NCBI GenBank assembly: GCA_001643675.2
Contig: LSRY02000020.1
Coordinates: forward strand, 935,001-999,000
Source of the DNA: Monocercomonoides exilis
Lineage: Eukaryota; Preaxostyla; Oxymonadida; Polymastigidae
Direction: 5' to 3'
DNA: 64,000 nucleotides
Positions 33,066 through 44,500 of the stretch are shown here, in pieces. Each line of letters starts with the position of its first letter. The stretch's first letter is position 1. Position numbers and translations under genes: made by a program. Below the pieces are notes generated by a model, which saw only the letters and a program-made list of their open reading frames with translations, did not search any database and had not been told where the DNA came from.

Positions 33066-33150
33066 TAACTCCACAAAAAAAAATTGAAAAGTTCTGAAAA
33101 ATATCATTGTCCAATTTACAAATAACTGTAAAAATGCACTTAATGCAACG

Positions 33151-34310
33151 TTGAAGCTAATGAATATGCCTTTGTTTTCTTCTTTTTCTTCTTCATATCT
33201 CAATTCTTTTTGTATTATTTTCTCTCTCATCCTCCATTCTTGTAACCACATCGATAGTGTCATCCTCCCCAATCCCAACAGCCCATCCACTTCTCCTTTT
33301 GAATTCCACATCTCTTTCCTCCATCAAACACGCTCTTCAACCAATGCCGCTGTTGAACATATTGGAACCGAATCTCAAAGAAAGGAATTAAAAGATTGTC
33401 CTTTACTGAATTGAACAGCTATATTTTTGAATGGTGCGAATGGAATGATTCAAATGGAGGAAATGAATATGGAGGTGCACTTTGTATTTCTAACACGAAT
33501 GCAAATCTCACTATCACATCTGGCTTATTTGGAAAATGTAGTTGTTCAGGCGATTGTAGTGGAGGAGCTTTGTTTTGTGAAAACTTATTGTAAATCAGAT
33601 TCGCAAAATCCAATTTCACAAGTTCATCTGCTATGCATGGAGGAGCTTCAGAAATAATATATCCTCAATCCAATTCTGATTGGTCATTCTCAGAAAATTG
33701 TGTGGAAAGTCGTTCAATAACAAGAAGTGTTGGAACTGAGTGGTATTTTGGTCTCGATAACATGTAATCAGATGCAAAATTCTTGTTCAAAAATTGCACC
33801 TGCATTGCAAATACTGGTGGTGATGCTGCCGGTGCAGTCACATTTAATTATCCTCCACCAGTAATACCTCTTCAATATTTGCTCCAAGAGTGCCAGTTCA
33901 TCAACAACAAATTGACAAGCACTTCAACTTCCTATGGTGGTGCAAATATTCATTGCACCAGAATATATGATTGGATGAGCGGATTCAAATTCATCTCTTT
34001 CTGTTTCTTCGATAACAACAAGACTCTTGTGGCAAATGGAATAATGATTTCTTCAGTGGTTATTCCTTCACTTAATCCCCATTTGAAGTATGCAGATCAT
34101 CAATTCCAACGAAAAGAGTTTGAAATATCGGAACTTTTGGAAAAGAGATTACCAACATTTGCTCCCTTTCATATCTTCTCCCTTTTTTCTTCAAATCAAT
34201 TCCATATACCATATTCCCACAGACATTTCTTTCTTTTCTTCTTTTCCATCTCTTTCTATTTCAACCGTTTCTCCTCTGAATTTTTCAAATCTTCCTTTGA
34301 TGATGCTTAA
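33151..34310 (+). pseudogene. Decayed secreted protein with GGA-type repeats
   Basis: A signal-peptide-like start (33151, hydrophobic stretch FCIIFSLILHSC) is followed, after a one-base frame change near 33400, by a single frame from 33396 to 34310 that contains only two stops (TAA at 33591 and 33765). Recurrent motifs EYGGALCI, CSGGALFC, MHGGASE, FKNCTCIANTGGDAAGAV and SYGGANIHC resemble the GGA(I/L/V) and F-x-N-C repeats of polymorphic outer-membrane-type beta-helix proteins seen in protist surface families. No membrane anchor can be placed. Either a decayed copy or, if TAA is read through, a gene. Confidence 0.45.
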
Positions 34311-34319
34311 TTTACGCAT

Positions 34320-35040
34320 CCACTCCTTTCTTGAATCTCATAAATCCATCTCATTATTTCTTCCTTCTGCTTTAGTAATTCATATTCATTAATAATTAAC
34401 TTCAAATCCTCTTTTTCTTCATCTTTATCCTCTTCTGCTCCACCTTCCTTAGCCTGTTCTCTTTCCTCCATAATTCCAGCGCAATCGCTGTATGTTGGAG
34501 AACTTCATCTTTTGACCTCCATTCTTTGCCCCACAGTCTCCGGCTTCTTCTGCACAGTCTCCACAACTTCACACGCTGCAACCACTTGCCCCGTTACTTC
34601 ATCTTTCAACTTCACCAAGTATTTTAACTGTGGCGATCGACAAATATGCAGCAGCGATGGGTCAAACATATCGCAGATCGACTGGATCGCATTCACTTCT
34701 GCCGCTTCAACGATCCGCTCACTCCCCGATTTCGTGCTCACGGATGCTGCAAGCGATGGATCCTGACCAACATGCGGAACAGAAAGCATCACCTAAAGCA
34801 CAACATCGTCAGCTCACGTAACACATCCATGCAGTACTTTCCGCCGAGCCACAACATAACTTTTGAAGCGTCTGTTTCTCCATCAGTTACGAATTCTTTT
34901 GATTTGCATGTGCCCCAGCTTCTTCTGACACAGAAATTAGCATCCGTCTATTGATATCGTCCATCGCTGCTACAGACGTGAATGACGACGAAACACCCGA
35001 CGCATACGAAGAGTTAATTGCAGGCGAAGATGAAGATGAT
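34320..35040 (-). pseudogene. Unrecognised minus-strand gene remnant
   Basis: GC-richer than its surroundings, with coding-like pieces on the minus strand: a segment around 34970-34900 (DINRRMLISVSEEAG), one around 34870-34790 (SKVMLWLGGKYCMDVLRE), an open frame 34792-34505 (IVEAAEVNAIQSICDMFD, KYLVKLKDEVTGQVV) and an acidic coiled-coil stretch around 34480-34320. They lie in different frames, consistent with small introns or decay; a TGA separates the last two in one frame. I do not recognise the protein. Confidence 0.35.
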
Positions 35041-37690
35041 AATTACTTGTCATCTCCTTTTGCTTTCTTCTCCTAGCTGCTCTGCTTCCTGAATGGAGAA
35101 GAAGATCTACGTTCGGCTTCAGTTGAATAAGATGAAGTCAAAAAAAAAAAATAGGATGACAAGAATAATGCTGTGCTGTTTTCCTGAAATAAAAATGTGT
35201 GAGAGATGTGAGATTATTTTTTTAAAGTTGACCATCAAGCTTCACTTTGACTTCTTCAATTTTCGCATCAGAAAGTTTAAACAGTTAATGAAGTCATTCA
35301 CCTCAAAATGATGAAACTTCGTTGTGTTTTTCTTTTTCTTTTTCTTTTTTTGAAATATCATTGCAGATTGTATGACGTCGAACTTTGAATAGTTAATATT
35401 CAAAAAATTTCGTTTATATTGATTGCAAAATAAAAGGAGATATAACAGAATGTTTGTATTTGACTGTGTAAACATCAATAAAGTTTGCAAATGAATATCA
35501 GATTTCTTCAGTTCTTTCGAGAAGAGTACAGTATAAACAATCAAATTGACTTCTTATGCATATGCCATTTCCTTTGTTAAATTGGTCATTCATATTTGTG
35601 ATTAATGACTTTTGTGAATATCTCTTTTCAATTGTTTATTTTTTATTTTAGTATTTTTTAAAAATGCAACCAAAAGATCATAAATCAACATTGAAGTTTA
35701 TTTTTTTGTGACTATTTTAATATTTTTAACATGTCCAAAAATTCAATAAGTTTGAAAAGAACAATAAAAAAAATCAGTAAACAAGAATAAACCAAATTCT
35801 TGCTCCAAAACTCTAATCACAAATTAAAAGCAATTCCAACTGAAAACACAATGCTTCACAGAACCCTTTGAGGTTGAATAAATAATTTGAAGTTTGTGCA
35901 GCCATTGTGGAATGATTAATTTGATACAGATAGACTGTTGATTGAAAGTTGAAAGGAAGCTGAAGCTCGGAAATGAAAGATAGTCGAATGGAAGATGAAA
36001 GAGTAGCGTGATTGTGGAAGAGTTGTGAAAAAATTATTTGATGAAGCTCTGCAATTGAGCAATATTGGCTAAGGAAGAAACAAGTTTGTCTGAAGATGAG
36101 GTTGCAATATGATAAGAGATAAAAGTATTTTTTCGATAATTATGAAAGAAAAATGAATTTTGATGAAGGAAAATGTGAGTTGAGTGAAATGGTTGATGAA
36201 GAATGCTGATAAGAAGAAGAAGAAGAAGATGATGATGATGAAGGAGGAGAAGGAGAAGGAGAAAAAGAAGTGAATGAAGAATTTCGTGCTTTCATGTTGC
36301 TTGGCGAAGAGTAATGATAAGGCAATGAGCCAATTGTTGACGATGATGATGAATGAGAATAACTTGTATTTTCGCTTGTTTTATGCGAAAACTACCAAAA
36401 ATTCGACAGGAATGAATCCAAAGTTTCATTAATAAAAGCATATGTTTTAAAATAGAAAAAGTCGATGTTTTTATCAGATCAAGAAATTGATGGATTGCGA
36501 TGTATCCAGATCTTATCGATCATTCTCTTTGGCTTTGCTGTTCACCACTTTCATTTGAACGAACTTTTTTATGCGTTGCTGTTTCATTTATCGGTTTAAT
36601 CGCTTCTTTTTCTTCCTCTTTTTCTCCATTTTTTCTTTATTTTCTTCTGCTATCACATCTTCTTCAACTTTCCCTAAAAAGCATTTCTAAAACATATAAA
36701 TAGACAGTCTCAAAACTTTTTCATATTACTCTTGTGAATACTCGACAAAACTTTCAATTCTCACATATTCCGATTTTTGTTCAGCAACTTTGGTCGACTT
36801 TTCATCTTGGCATATAACTTTAATTCTTTTATTTCCTTTTTTTTCTCTTCTTCCTCTTTTCCCTCTCTGCTATTATCTCTTTCTCTTCCTTCCTCATTGT
36901 TCTTCCCTTCCTGCTTCAGCTGCACTCGTTGGAGTCATATAATGTCGTTCATCAAGTTTTGATATCTCTTGCTTTTTATCATCTGCATAACTGCTTCTAG
37001 GCACGTTTCTTCCTCAAATATTCATTCTTGTCTGTTTGGTGATCTCTCATTCAGCATTGCTCTCACTGAGTGAACTACTTTTAATATTAATTTGTTTGTG
37101 CTGTATGGTTATTCGAATATTCTTTCTAAAGCCTAAGGAAATTTTTAACTTAGAGGATGTCTGGTTGCAGATGCCGTATAAAGAAGCACTTATTCAAAGG
37201 AGTGAAAATTATAAAGGAGCAAACAAATGAATTTGAATGTACAGGAAAACTGTGGATTGATGAGAAAACATTGGATGTATTTTCTACAATTGATTGAGCA
37301 AATATATTCATGTGATTTATTTGTCGAACATCGTTTAATAAAAGCACATTTTTTTTAAGCGCAAATATTTTTTTTCCTTTAATTGTTGCTTTTTAAATTG
37401 GAATCTCTGCAATTCACTTTTGCCGAATTGAAATGACACAAAAGTGAATAAAAAGGAGAATTTGTTAAAATTTGTATTACTTTAAATAAAAATCGTTTTA
37501 AGCAACCAAACCTGGTTTCATTCAAAAGTTGTATCGGTGCAAGCTTCCGTTCTGCAGAAACACATTTTTTCCCACTTTCGTTCAATGAATATTTGTCAGG
37601 ATAAACTAATAATAAAGAAAATTCTCAGTGAAAACGTTAAATAAAATCTTAAACTTGAAATTTGTAAAGTGTTCAATATCCATCAATTCA
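35041..37690. other. Gene-poor AT-rich region
   Basis: Only short low-complexity open frames, including a minus-strand Ser-rich stretch at 36140-36325 and T/C-rich tracts at 36600-36900. Nothing is supported as a gene. Confidence 0.5.
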
Positions 37691-37732
37691 AAAAATGCAT
37701 GTGCTCTTTATTCATTTTCCACGCATTGATGT

Positions 37733-40700
37733 TTGTTTTTAAAAGTTAAAATTGTCAACAATAAAAGATTTCGCAGATCATCCCATTTGTGGAACTTTGT
37801 TATCACAAAGTATAAACTATTTTTTGTTGAGTCATGGAACGAATCAAGTTTTCTCTTTTATCAAACTCGAGGAAAAGCGAAAGATGCAGAGATGTTTGGG
37901 AGTATCAAACAAACAAATCTGCAAATGATTGTGTGGAAATGCTGAAGTGCATGCTTTTCCAAATAAATACGGGTAAAAAAATATTTCCCCAGATTCAAAA
38001 AATATTTACGGTTTGTTTTTATTTTTTGTATTTGTTTTTGTGAAAAATCTAATTAAAATGACATCATGAAAAGAACAAAATCAATATTTCATGTTACGAC
38101 TGGCTTCTGCTAATAATCAAGAAGAAAATCAACATAGGGTCAACTTTTTAATGGGACTTTTTCCCTTATTGGCACTTTTTTTGTTTTTGACTGCCAACTT
38201 TCAACAAACGTTGATTGGCTTTCAGTACTTCAAAAAACCTTTTTTACAAGTTTAACACAATTTATTTACAGTTGGTTTTTTAATTTTTGCTTATTACACA
38301 TTGAGAAATTACGTTTTTTTTGTTAAATTTGAAAGGACTTTTACCAGCCAACTAGGCAACGTCCAAGAAATTGGATACATGTTTTGAATAGCAAATACTA
38401 TTATCTAACTACTTTTAAATTCTTTTTTTTCATAAACACTTTTTTCTTGTTTTTTTCACATTTCATTTTTTTAACAACATTCTAACATAAAACCGATTAT
38501 TTCTTTGTTAATATAATGAAATGATAAAAATAAAAATTTGATATGAAAAACAAATAGTCTAATAATAAAGAATTGGAAAAATGAAACATTATTTTTTTCT
38601 ATTTAACTAAAACGGACAAATGGCGCTTTCTTAAAATAATTGATGATCAAGTTTTTGCAAAAAAGTTAAGTTCTTGACAAATAGAAAAAAATAATGTTTC
38701 ATTTTTCCAATTCTTTATTATTAGACTATTTGTTTTTCATATCAAATTTTTATTTTTATCATTTCATTATATTAACAAAGAAATAATCGGTTTTATGTTA
38801 GAATGTTGTTAAAAAAATGAAATGTGAAAAAAACAAGAAAAAAGTGTTTATGAAAAAAAAGAATTTAAAAGTAGTTAGATAATAGTATTTGCTATTCAAA
38901 ACATGTATCCAATTTCTTGGACGTTGCCTAGTTGGCTGGTAAAAGTCCTTTCAAATTTAACAAAAAAAACGTAATTTCTCAATGTGTAATAAGCAAAAAT
39001 TAAAAAACCAACTGTAAATAAATTGTGTTAAACTTGTAAAAAAGGTTTTTTGAAGTACTGAAAGCCAATCAACGTTTGTTGAAAGTTGGCAGTCAAAAAC
39101 AAAAAAAGTGCCAATAAGGGAAAAAGTCCCATTAAAAAGTTGACCCTACAAAAGTCACTTTATAGAAATGTATTTTCCAAGAATACAGCCTAACGCAGCT
39201 GATTGATTTAGGCTTTTCATGCTCCCATGGAAGTTATTATCATACAAAGAAAAATAGCTCATTTGCTTCGTTAAAAATTAAAGCTCTGAAAAATCCAGCT
39301 CTTCCACCATCTGAACAACGTTTGTTTTCATTATTTTTTATTCTTGTTAAAAAGAAATTTTTGATTTGAATACGAATATCATTCAAGTATATCAAAATAG
39401 AATTGAATTTTGAAAATGAGAGAATTTTCAATGAGTTTTTTTAATGAAAATTCGACCGAATCATCGGAATGCATCCGAAACTTCTCCCGTTAAAGCCGTA
39501 GTTTGTTTTCACATTAATTTTTTCTGATTTCAGTGTATATCAATTTTATCATTCAGATTCTGAACCAGAAATAGATGATGATTTTCAGATTATCAACTGC
39601 AGTAACGAAATGCAAGAGGATGTTGATCCTCTTTATCATTATTTCAAAGAGAATGATATCAGAAGCGACAGTTTGCATACTGCTGGAGAACAGAACGTTT
39701 CTGGAAATGATAGTTACAGCCAAATGGACATTGATGAAGAAATTTCCCTTTTGGATGTTCAGGAAATAGCTGACCATTCTTTTTCTTTTGAACTTGAAAT
39801 AATACTGAACAATTCTAAAATGATTACTGAAGACAATTTCGAAAATGATGCGGAGCTTGAGAAAATGGCAGATTCTCATTGAATGGAAGAAGATAGTCAC
39901 ATATTTGAACGGAAAAGTCAGAATTTTCAATTTTCTCATTGTTCTGCTTCAGATGTTTGTGCTCAAATGAAACATTCAAGGAATGAAACAGGTCAGCAAA
40001 TGGAATCAGATGTTTATTCTCCTTTGCCAAATATGGGGAATACATGTAATTTGTCTTCAATGATCCAAGTGTTTCGATCAATTTGCATTCAATTATGTGA
40101 ATTTAGCCTAAGGAAAGGAAGAATATCAAAATTCTTGGTTAGCTTGAACAAAATAATTCAAAGCAACAATTTGAGACTGTGATCGATAACAACAGAAAAA
40201 GGCAACCGTGGTCCTCATCTTTCGTAAGAAATTGGGTAAAAAGACATGGACTTTAAAATGGTGAACAACAGGAATGCTATGAGACATTTTCAAATTTGTT
40301 TAGCGATCTTTCATCTACAACTCCAATGATAGCAAAAAAAATGTCAGCTAAAATCTGCTATCCAAGAAAGTGCAACGAATGCGGTAGGTTGGAATTTGGA
40401 ATGATTGAATCGACCCCATTAATTCGACTTCAGATGAGAGATGTCATTTCCGAGTTAAACAAATCATTCAGGACAAGCAAAACAAATACCAACAACAGAG
40501 AAGCTTTCTGCTTCCAATGTCAGAAAATAACAAATCAATTTTCGTCGATGAAAATAAATCTATTCCCTCACATTTTAACATTCACTTCAGGATCTGATAT
40601 TGAAAACAAAAAGAGAATATTTAATATTCCCTCCGCAATCTCGTTTTCTGAATCAAAAGGAACGATGATTTCTCATCCTTCTAATACAGAGAATTCCCAC

Positions 40701-42770
40701 AATTACAGTTTGATGGCCTAGCTTTTTCATCAAGAATCAAAAGAAAGCGGTCATTTTTGTTCAATGTGAAGAAGCAGATGCCCATCGCCAAAATGTTCAT
40801 CATCCAAAGATAGTTGGTATATTTGCATCGACGGAGAAATATCCTTCATAAATAATGAAATAACAACAGAAACAAACTCTAACATAAACAATGGTTCAAT
40901 TCCGTTTATGAATGTTGACTCTCAGGAGAATCGTGGATGAATTCCTGTTTCCGATATTGCTTCACCAAATTTGTTTCAATTGGGACTATCACATCAAGGA
41001 AGTTCTTTTTCTAATAATATTTCATTAGTGTATCAGAGGAAAACAAATGCACGTTCTGTTAACATTAATTGTGATGGTTTATTCCAAGATCCTTCTTATT
41101 CACATCATCAAAAACCAACAATTCCACATCATTCCACTTCACCTTCAACAGCATCAGATGAAATAGCTCATATTCATTCTTCATCAGAAAAACGCCCTAA
41201 AAAATCAGCCTGATCTAACTTCGAAAACGGAGTCTCTCCGAAATTCATTTCATTAAGAAATGACACTTAAACACATTCAACTTCAAACAAAATCATTTCA
41301 GATCTTAACAATCATAAGAACTCAATTCGCAAAAAATCAAATCAGTTTCAAATAAATAATCATTTCCCAGAAAATGCTCTCTCAACAGCGGATTTCAATA
41401 ACAAGCAATCACAAGTTTCAGATATTGTTTTGTCAACACAATTTGGCAAAACAAAAAACGCATCAACCATTTGTTGCAATCCTCATTCAAATTAGATCGT
41501 TCGGCAAAATTTGCAACATCCACATGACAATAGTTTAAATAATTCTTTCACCCACAATTTGGCAGACGAAACTCATTATCCAATGAATAAACAACAAGTT
41601 CGCGTTGTCAATACAACAAAATCGCATTTGCATGAAAAGCTAATTGAAACAACAAATGTCAAAATGTCGAAAAGAAATTTCTACAAAAAGACAAAACACT
41701 TCAAAAGGTCAACTCGGCGGACTGATTTGTGCGACTTATGTGAGAAGTGTCATCGATTGAAGAAGAGAGAGGATTATTTGAAATCTCAATCACAAACATT
41801 GAATGATCAGGAACAGCAAACAATGAGACTTATCGAAAATCATCGCTTTCTTGCATCAAAACAACGTGAGCATTTCCATCAAATCAAAAAAAAAACATTT
41901 CATTAACGGAGGCATTGGTTTTATTCGACTTTAAAGAGAATTGGACGCTTCCTATTTGCAAAAATCAAATAAGTCGAGACTATTATGAAAAACAGGAAAT
42001 ATCTCATTTTTGCGTTATTGTTTTCATTGTCTACAAAAAAGGAGACAAGGAAACACATTTTCAACTTTTTCTCAAACGCCCTATCTCACGACTGCCGTTT
42101 CACCATTGAATGTTTGAAGCAAGTTTTGGAAAATGAAATCGTCAAAAACAAGCAAACTCTTCTTTTTGTGTGTGATACCGCGCCACACTTTCAGAATTCC
42201 CAGCTTATGCATTTTCTCCTTTCTGACAACTCTTCTCCCGTCAAAGGCAAACGAACAACTCTTTCCTTTTTCTATGAAAAACATGGAAAAAGTGAATGAG
42301 ATGGAGAATTCGGGAATCTGACAAACTGTGTAAAATAGAACTTGTCCAATGAAACTTCAATCAGAAAAATTGATGAACTTATGATATTTCTAGAAAACAA
42401 TTCAGATAACACGAACAAATTCCTATTTGATAACCAGGATTTCAATCAAAAGGCCATTCGTCATTTACTAAAGTTTTGTTCGCTTTATCTAATATTTAAT
42501 TTACATATTTTTTATATTTTTTTACATAGATACACTTCTGGAAACAAAATTCGATGGAAAAGGATCGTTTTGAAAGAAATGAAGACCTATTTATTCTATG
42601 AAAAAAGAGGAAATCAAATCTACAGATCTGTGTGCTCTCCAGAAAATTCGTATGGAAAATGGAAGATAAACTTTCAAGAAAAAAGCATCAGAGATGAAAG
42701 GTCAATGAAGTCATCAAAACAATACTCTCACAAAGAAAATTTATTTGAAATAGGAAATATAACTTTGTAA
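37733..42770 (+). pseudogene. Copy A: USP-protease / DDE-transposase fusion, decayed
   Basis: Pieces in order: an N-terminal helical block 37733-38030 (SERCRDVWEY, MLKCMLFQINTGKKIF; one frame change), an exon 38091-38136 continuing after an inserted element at 39147 (KCIFQEYSLTQL), an acidic segment 39540-39880, then a ubiquitin-specific-protease domain: Cys box PNMGNTCNLSSMIQVF at about 40030, GEQQECYETF, zinc pairs CNEC and CFQC, and His box SGHF ... WYICIDGE at about 40750-40840. From about 40150 to 41906 one frame, with several stops, links this domain to the transposase part (DLCDLCEKC zinc pair, DFKENWTLP, then after a frame change CDTAPHFQ and HGKSE). The last exon starts about 42530. 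Stops, including a TGA for the Cys after HGKSE, mark it as dead. Confidence 0.6.
38137..39146. mobile_element. Foldback/MITE element with 470 bp inverted repeats, inside copy A
   Basis: Arms 38137-38604 and 38679-39146 are near-perfect reverse complements around a 74 bp centre. The ends read GGGTCAACTTTTTAATGGGA and its complement. TA is present on both sides (38135-38136 and 39147-39148). Deleting the element with one TA joins copy-A codons so that ENQH is followed by TKVTL, matching the uninterrupted run QNKHAKVTL in fragment C at about 57550. So this is a recent insertion into a coding exon with TA duplication, as for Tc1/mariner-type movement. It has no gene. Confidence 0.9.
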
Positions 42771-42947
42771 CTTTTGAACGATAGAAAAATGTTGGATCCA
42801 ACTTGTTTTGTTAGTTCTGTTCAATTTAATGAGTAATTTTGTTTATTGTTGGATGTTATTATTGAGATGAATGAAGTTTTTTTTTAATACGTCTGCTGCT
42901 CAAGCCATTAAGTGTTTGCTTCCAACAAATACTCATTGGTACCCTAG

Positions 42948-43070
42948 TTTTCGCTCAAGAGCGAAACAAATGTGGATAGGCTGATTCCGTCCTGGGACTG
43001 TGACGTAACCGGTCCAGCACAGTCCCTTGAAGGCTTTGGGTCCAGAATCAGCCTCCCAGGGCAGATAGTC
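42948..43070 (+). ncRNA. Structured element after copy A (stem plus pseudoknot)
   Basis: Perfect 10 bp stem AGGCTGATTC (42978-42987) / GAATCAGCCT (43045-43054), enclosing a 9 bp hairpin GGGACTGTG (42994-43002) / CACAGTCCC (43018-43026). The segment GCTTTGGG (43033-43040) can pair with CCCAGGGC (43056-43063), giving a pseudoknot across the first stem. A separate hairpin TTTCGCTC-AA-GAGCGAAA precedes it. The same arrangement follows copy B. It could be a 3' RNA structure or a transposase-recognised end; which one is not known. Confidence 0.55.
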
Positions 43071-43089
43071 AAAAAAACAATTCGTTTTA

Positions 43090-44500
43090 TTGATTACATT
43101 GGTTTATTTCACTGTTTTTGCAATTTAACATATTTCAAATGTCGACATTTGAAAATTTTTAATTTTTTTATCGAGCGACATTGAATTTTAAATAAGTTTT
43201 CTGAATAAAGAAAAATTTTCAAAATCAGATCCAGAGATACGCAATTTTTTTTGTGATTATTTTATAATCTGAGAACAACAATGTTTTAGCAAATGAAGTT
43301 TATTCTTTCTTTGCACATCAAGAACTACTGAATATTGGAAAATTGTTTTTTCAAACGTGAATGATTATGCACTGAATTGAATAAATTGAGAAATCAAACG
43401 CAATAAATGATTTTCATCATTCATGAATAAGATTTAAATACCAATAGTTTATTTTCATTTTGATCTCTTCAATTTTTATTAGTTGACATATAATCAAAAA
43501 TGACTTGGTATCAGTTTCTTTGGAACAACTTTTTGAAATTTTCACTTTATTCAAAAGTGGAACGTTTGTGGAGCGTTTTTGAAGAATGAAAAAACTCAAA
43601 TAAAGATTGTTTGACCGGAAAATTATTCAAAGTGTGTATTTATCTCATTGGATGATGAACATATTTTTTTAATAACAAACTTTTTAAACTCTGTTTTCAT
43701 ATTTTGAATGAATATTAAACAAATAAAGAACAAAAATTTCCACAGGAATAAAAATGATCAAATGTAATCCAAAAGTGTTAAAAAGCGTTTGAAGGAAGAG
43801 AAAAAGAAAAGTGATATTTCTTTGATAGATTTTGATAAGAAAGAAAGGCCGAATCAGATTTGATAATTGACAACTGCCCACACTTATAATTGCTTAAAAC
43901 GGGAAACAAGAATCATCATTTTTGAAAATGAAGTGCAAATCACTTTATAAAATATAAGTTTTCATTGACATTCTCAAATGAACAAAACAAATTGCCAGAA
44001 AGTCCGTTGAAATGTGGAAATAAGGAGCGTTTTCACACTTAAAACCTTCAGAATATCCTGTCATATCCAAACGTTCAATCGAAACCTTGACTTTCATCTG
44101 TCGATAATCACATGCTTCTTTCAATCGTATTTCCTTCCTTTTCTCTCTTTCTGATTATATTCATTCTTCTGCAACATTGAACGTTGGATTGTTGGTTTTT
44201 CATGCAATAAACACAAGTTTTGACTTGACGTAGCATCAATCAGCCCCTTTAGTAAAAAGGATACGCTTTTCCATCAGATACAGCTGATTGAATCGAGGAA
44301 AATGCGATATGTTTTTGTTTTTAACATTTTATCATTAGAAATGCATTGTTTTATTATTCGATGAACATGAAACAAAACAGGAAAATGAAATGCATTGTTT
44401 CTGCATATCAATATTTTATTCTTATTAAACAATTTCTTCTTTTTCTTTGATAAATTTATATTATCATATTCTTCTCCATTTCCTTCTTCATCCACCTCCC
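43090..44500. other. AT-rich region without genes
   Basis: No coding signal, repeat or RNA seen. Confidence 0.5.

Noticed and set aside
38137-39146. rRNA or snRNA hairpin gene
   Set aside because: Long symmetrical arms with TA flanks and insertion into a coding exon identify a transposable element.
42978-43063. HDV-like or hammerhead ribozyme
   Set aside because: The order of helices and the conserved bases do not match either known class; only a generic pseudoknot can be claimed.
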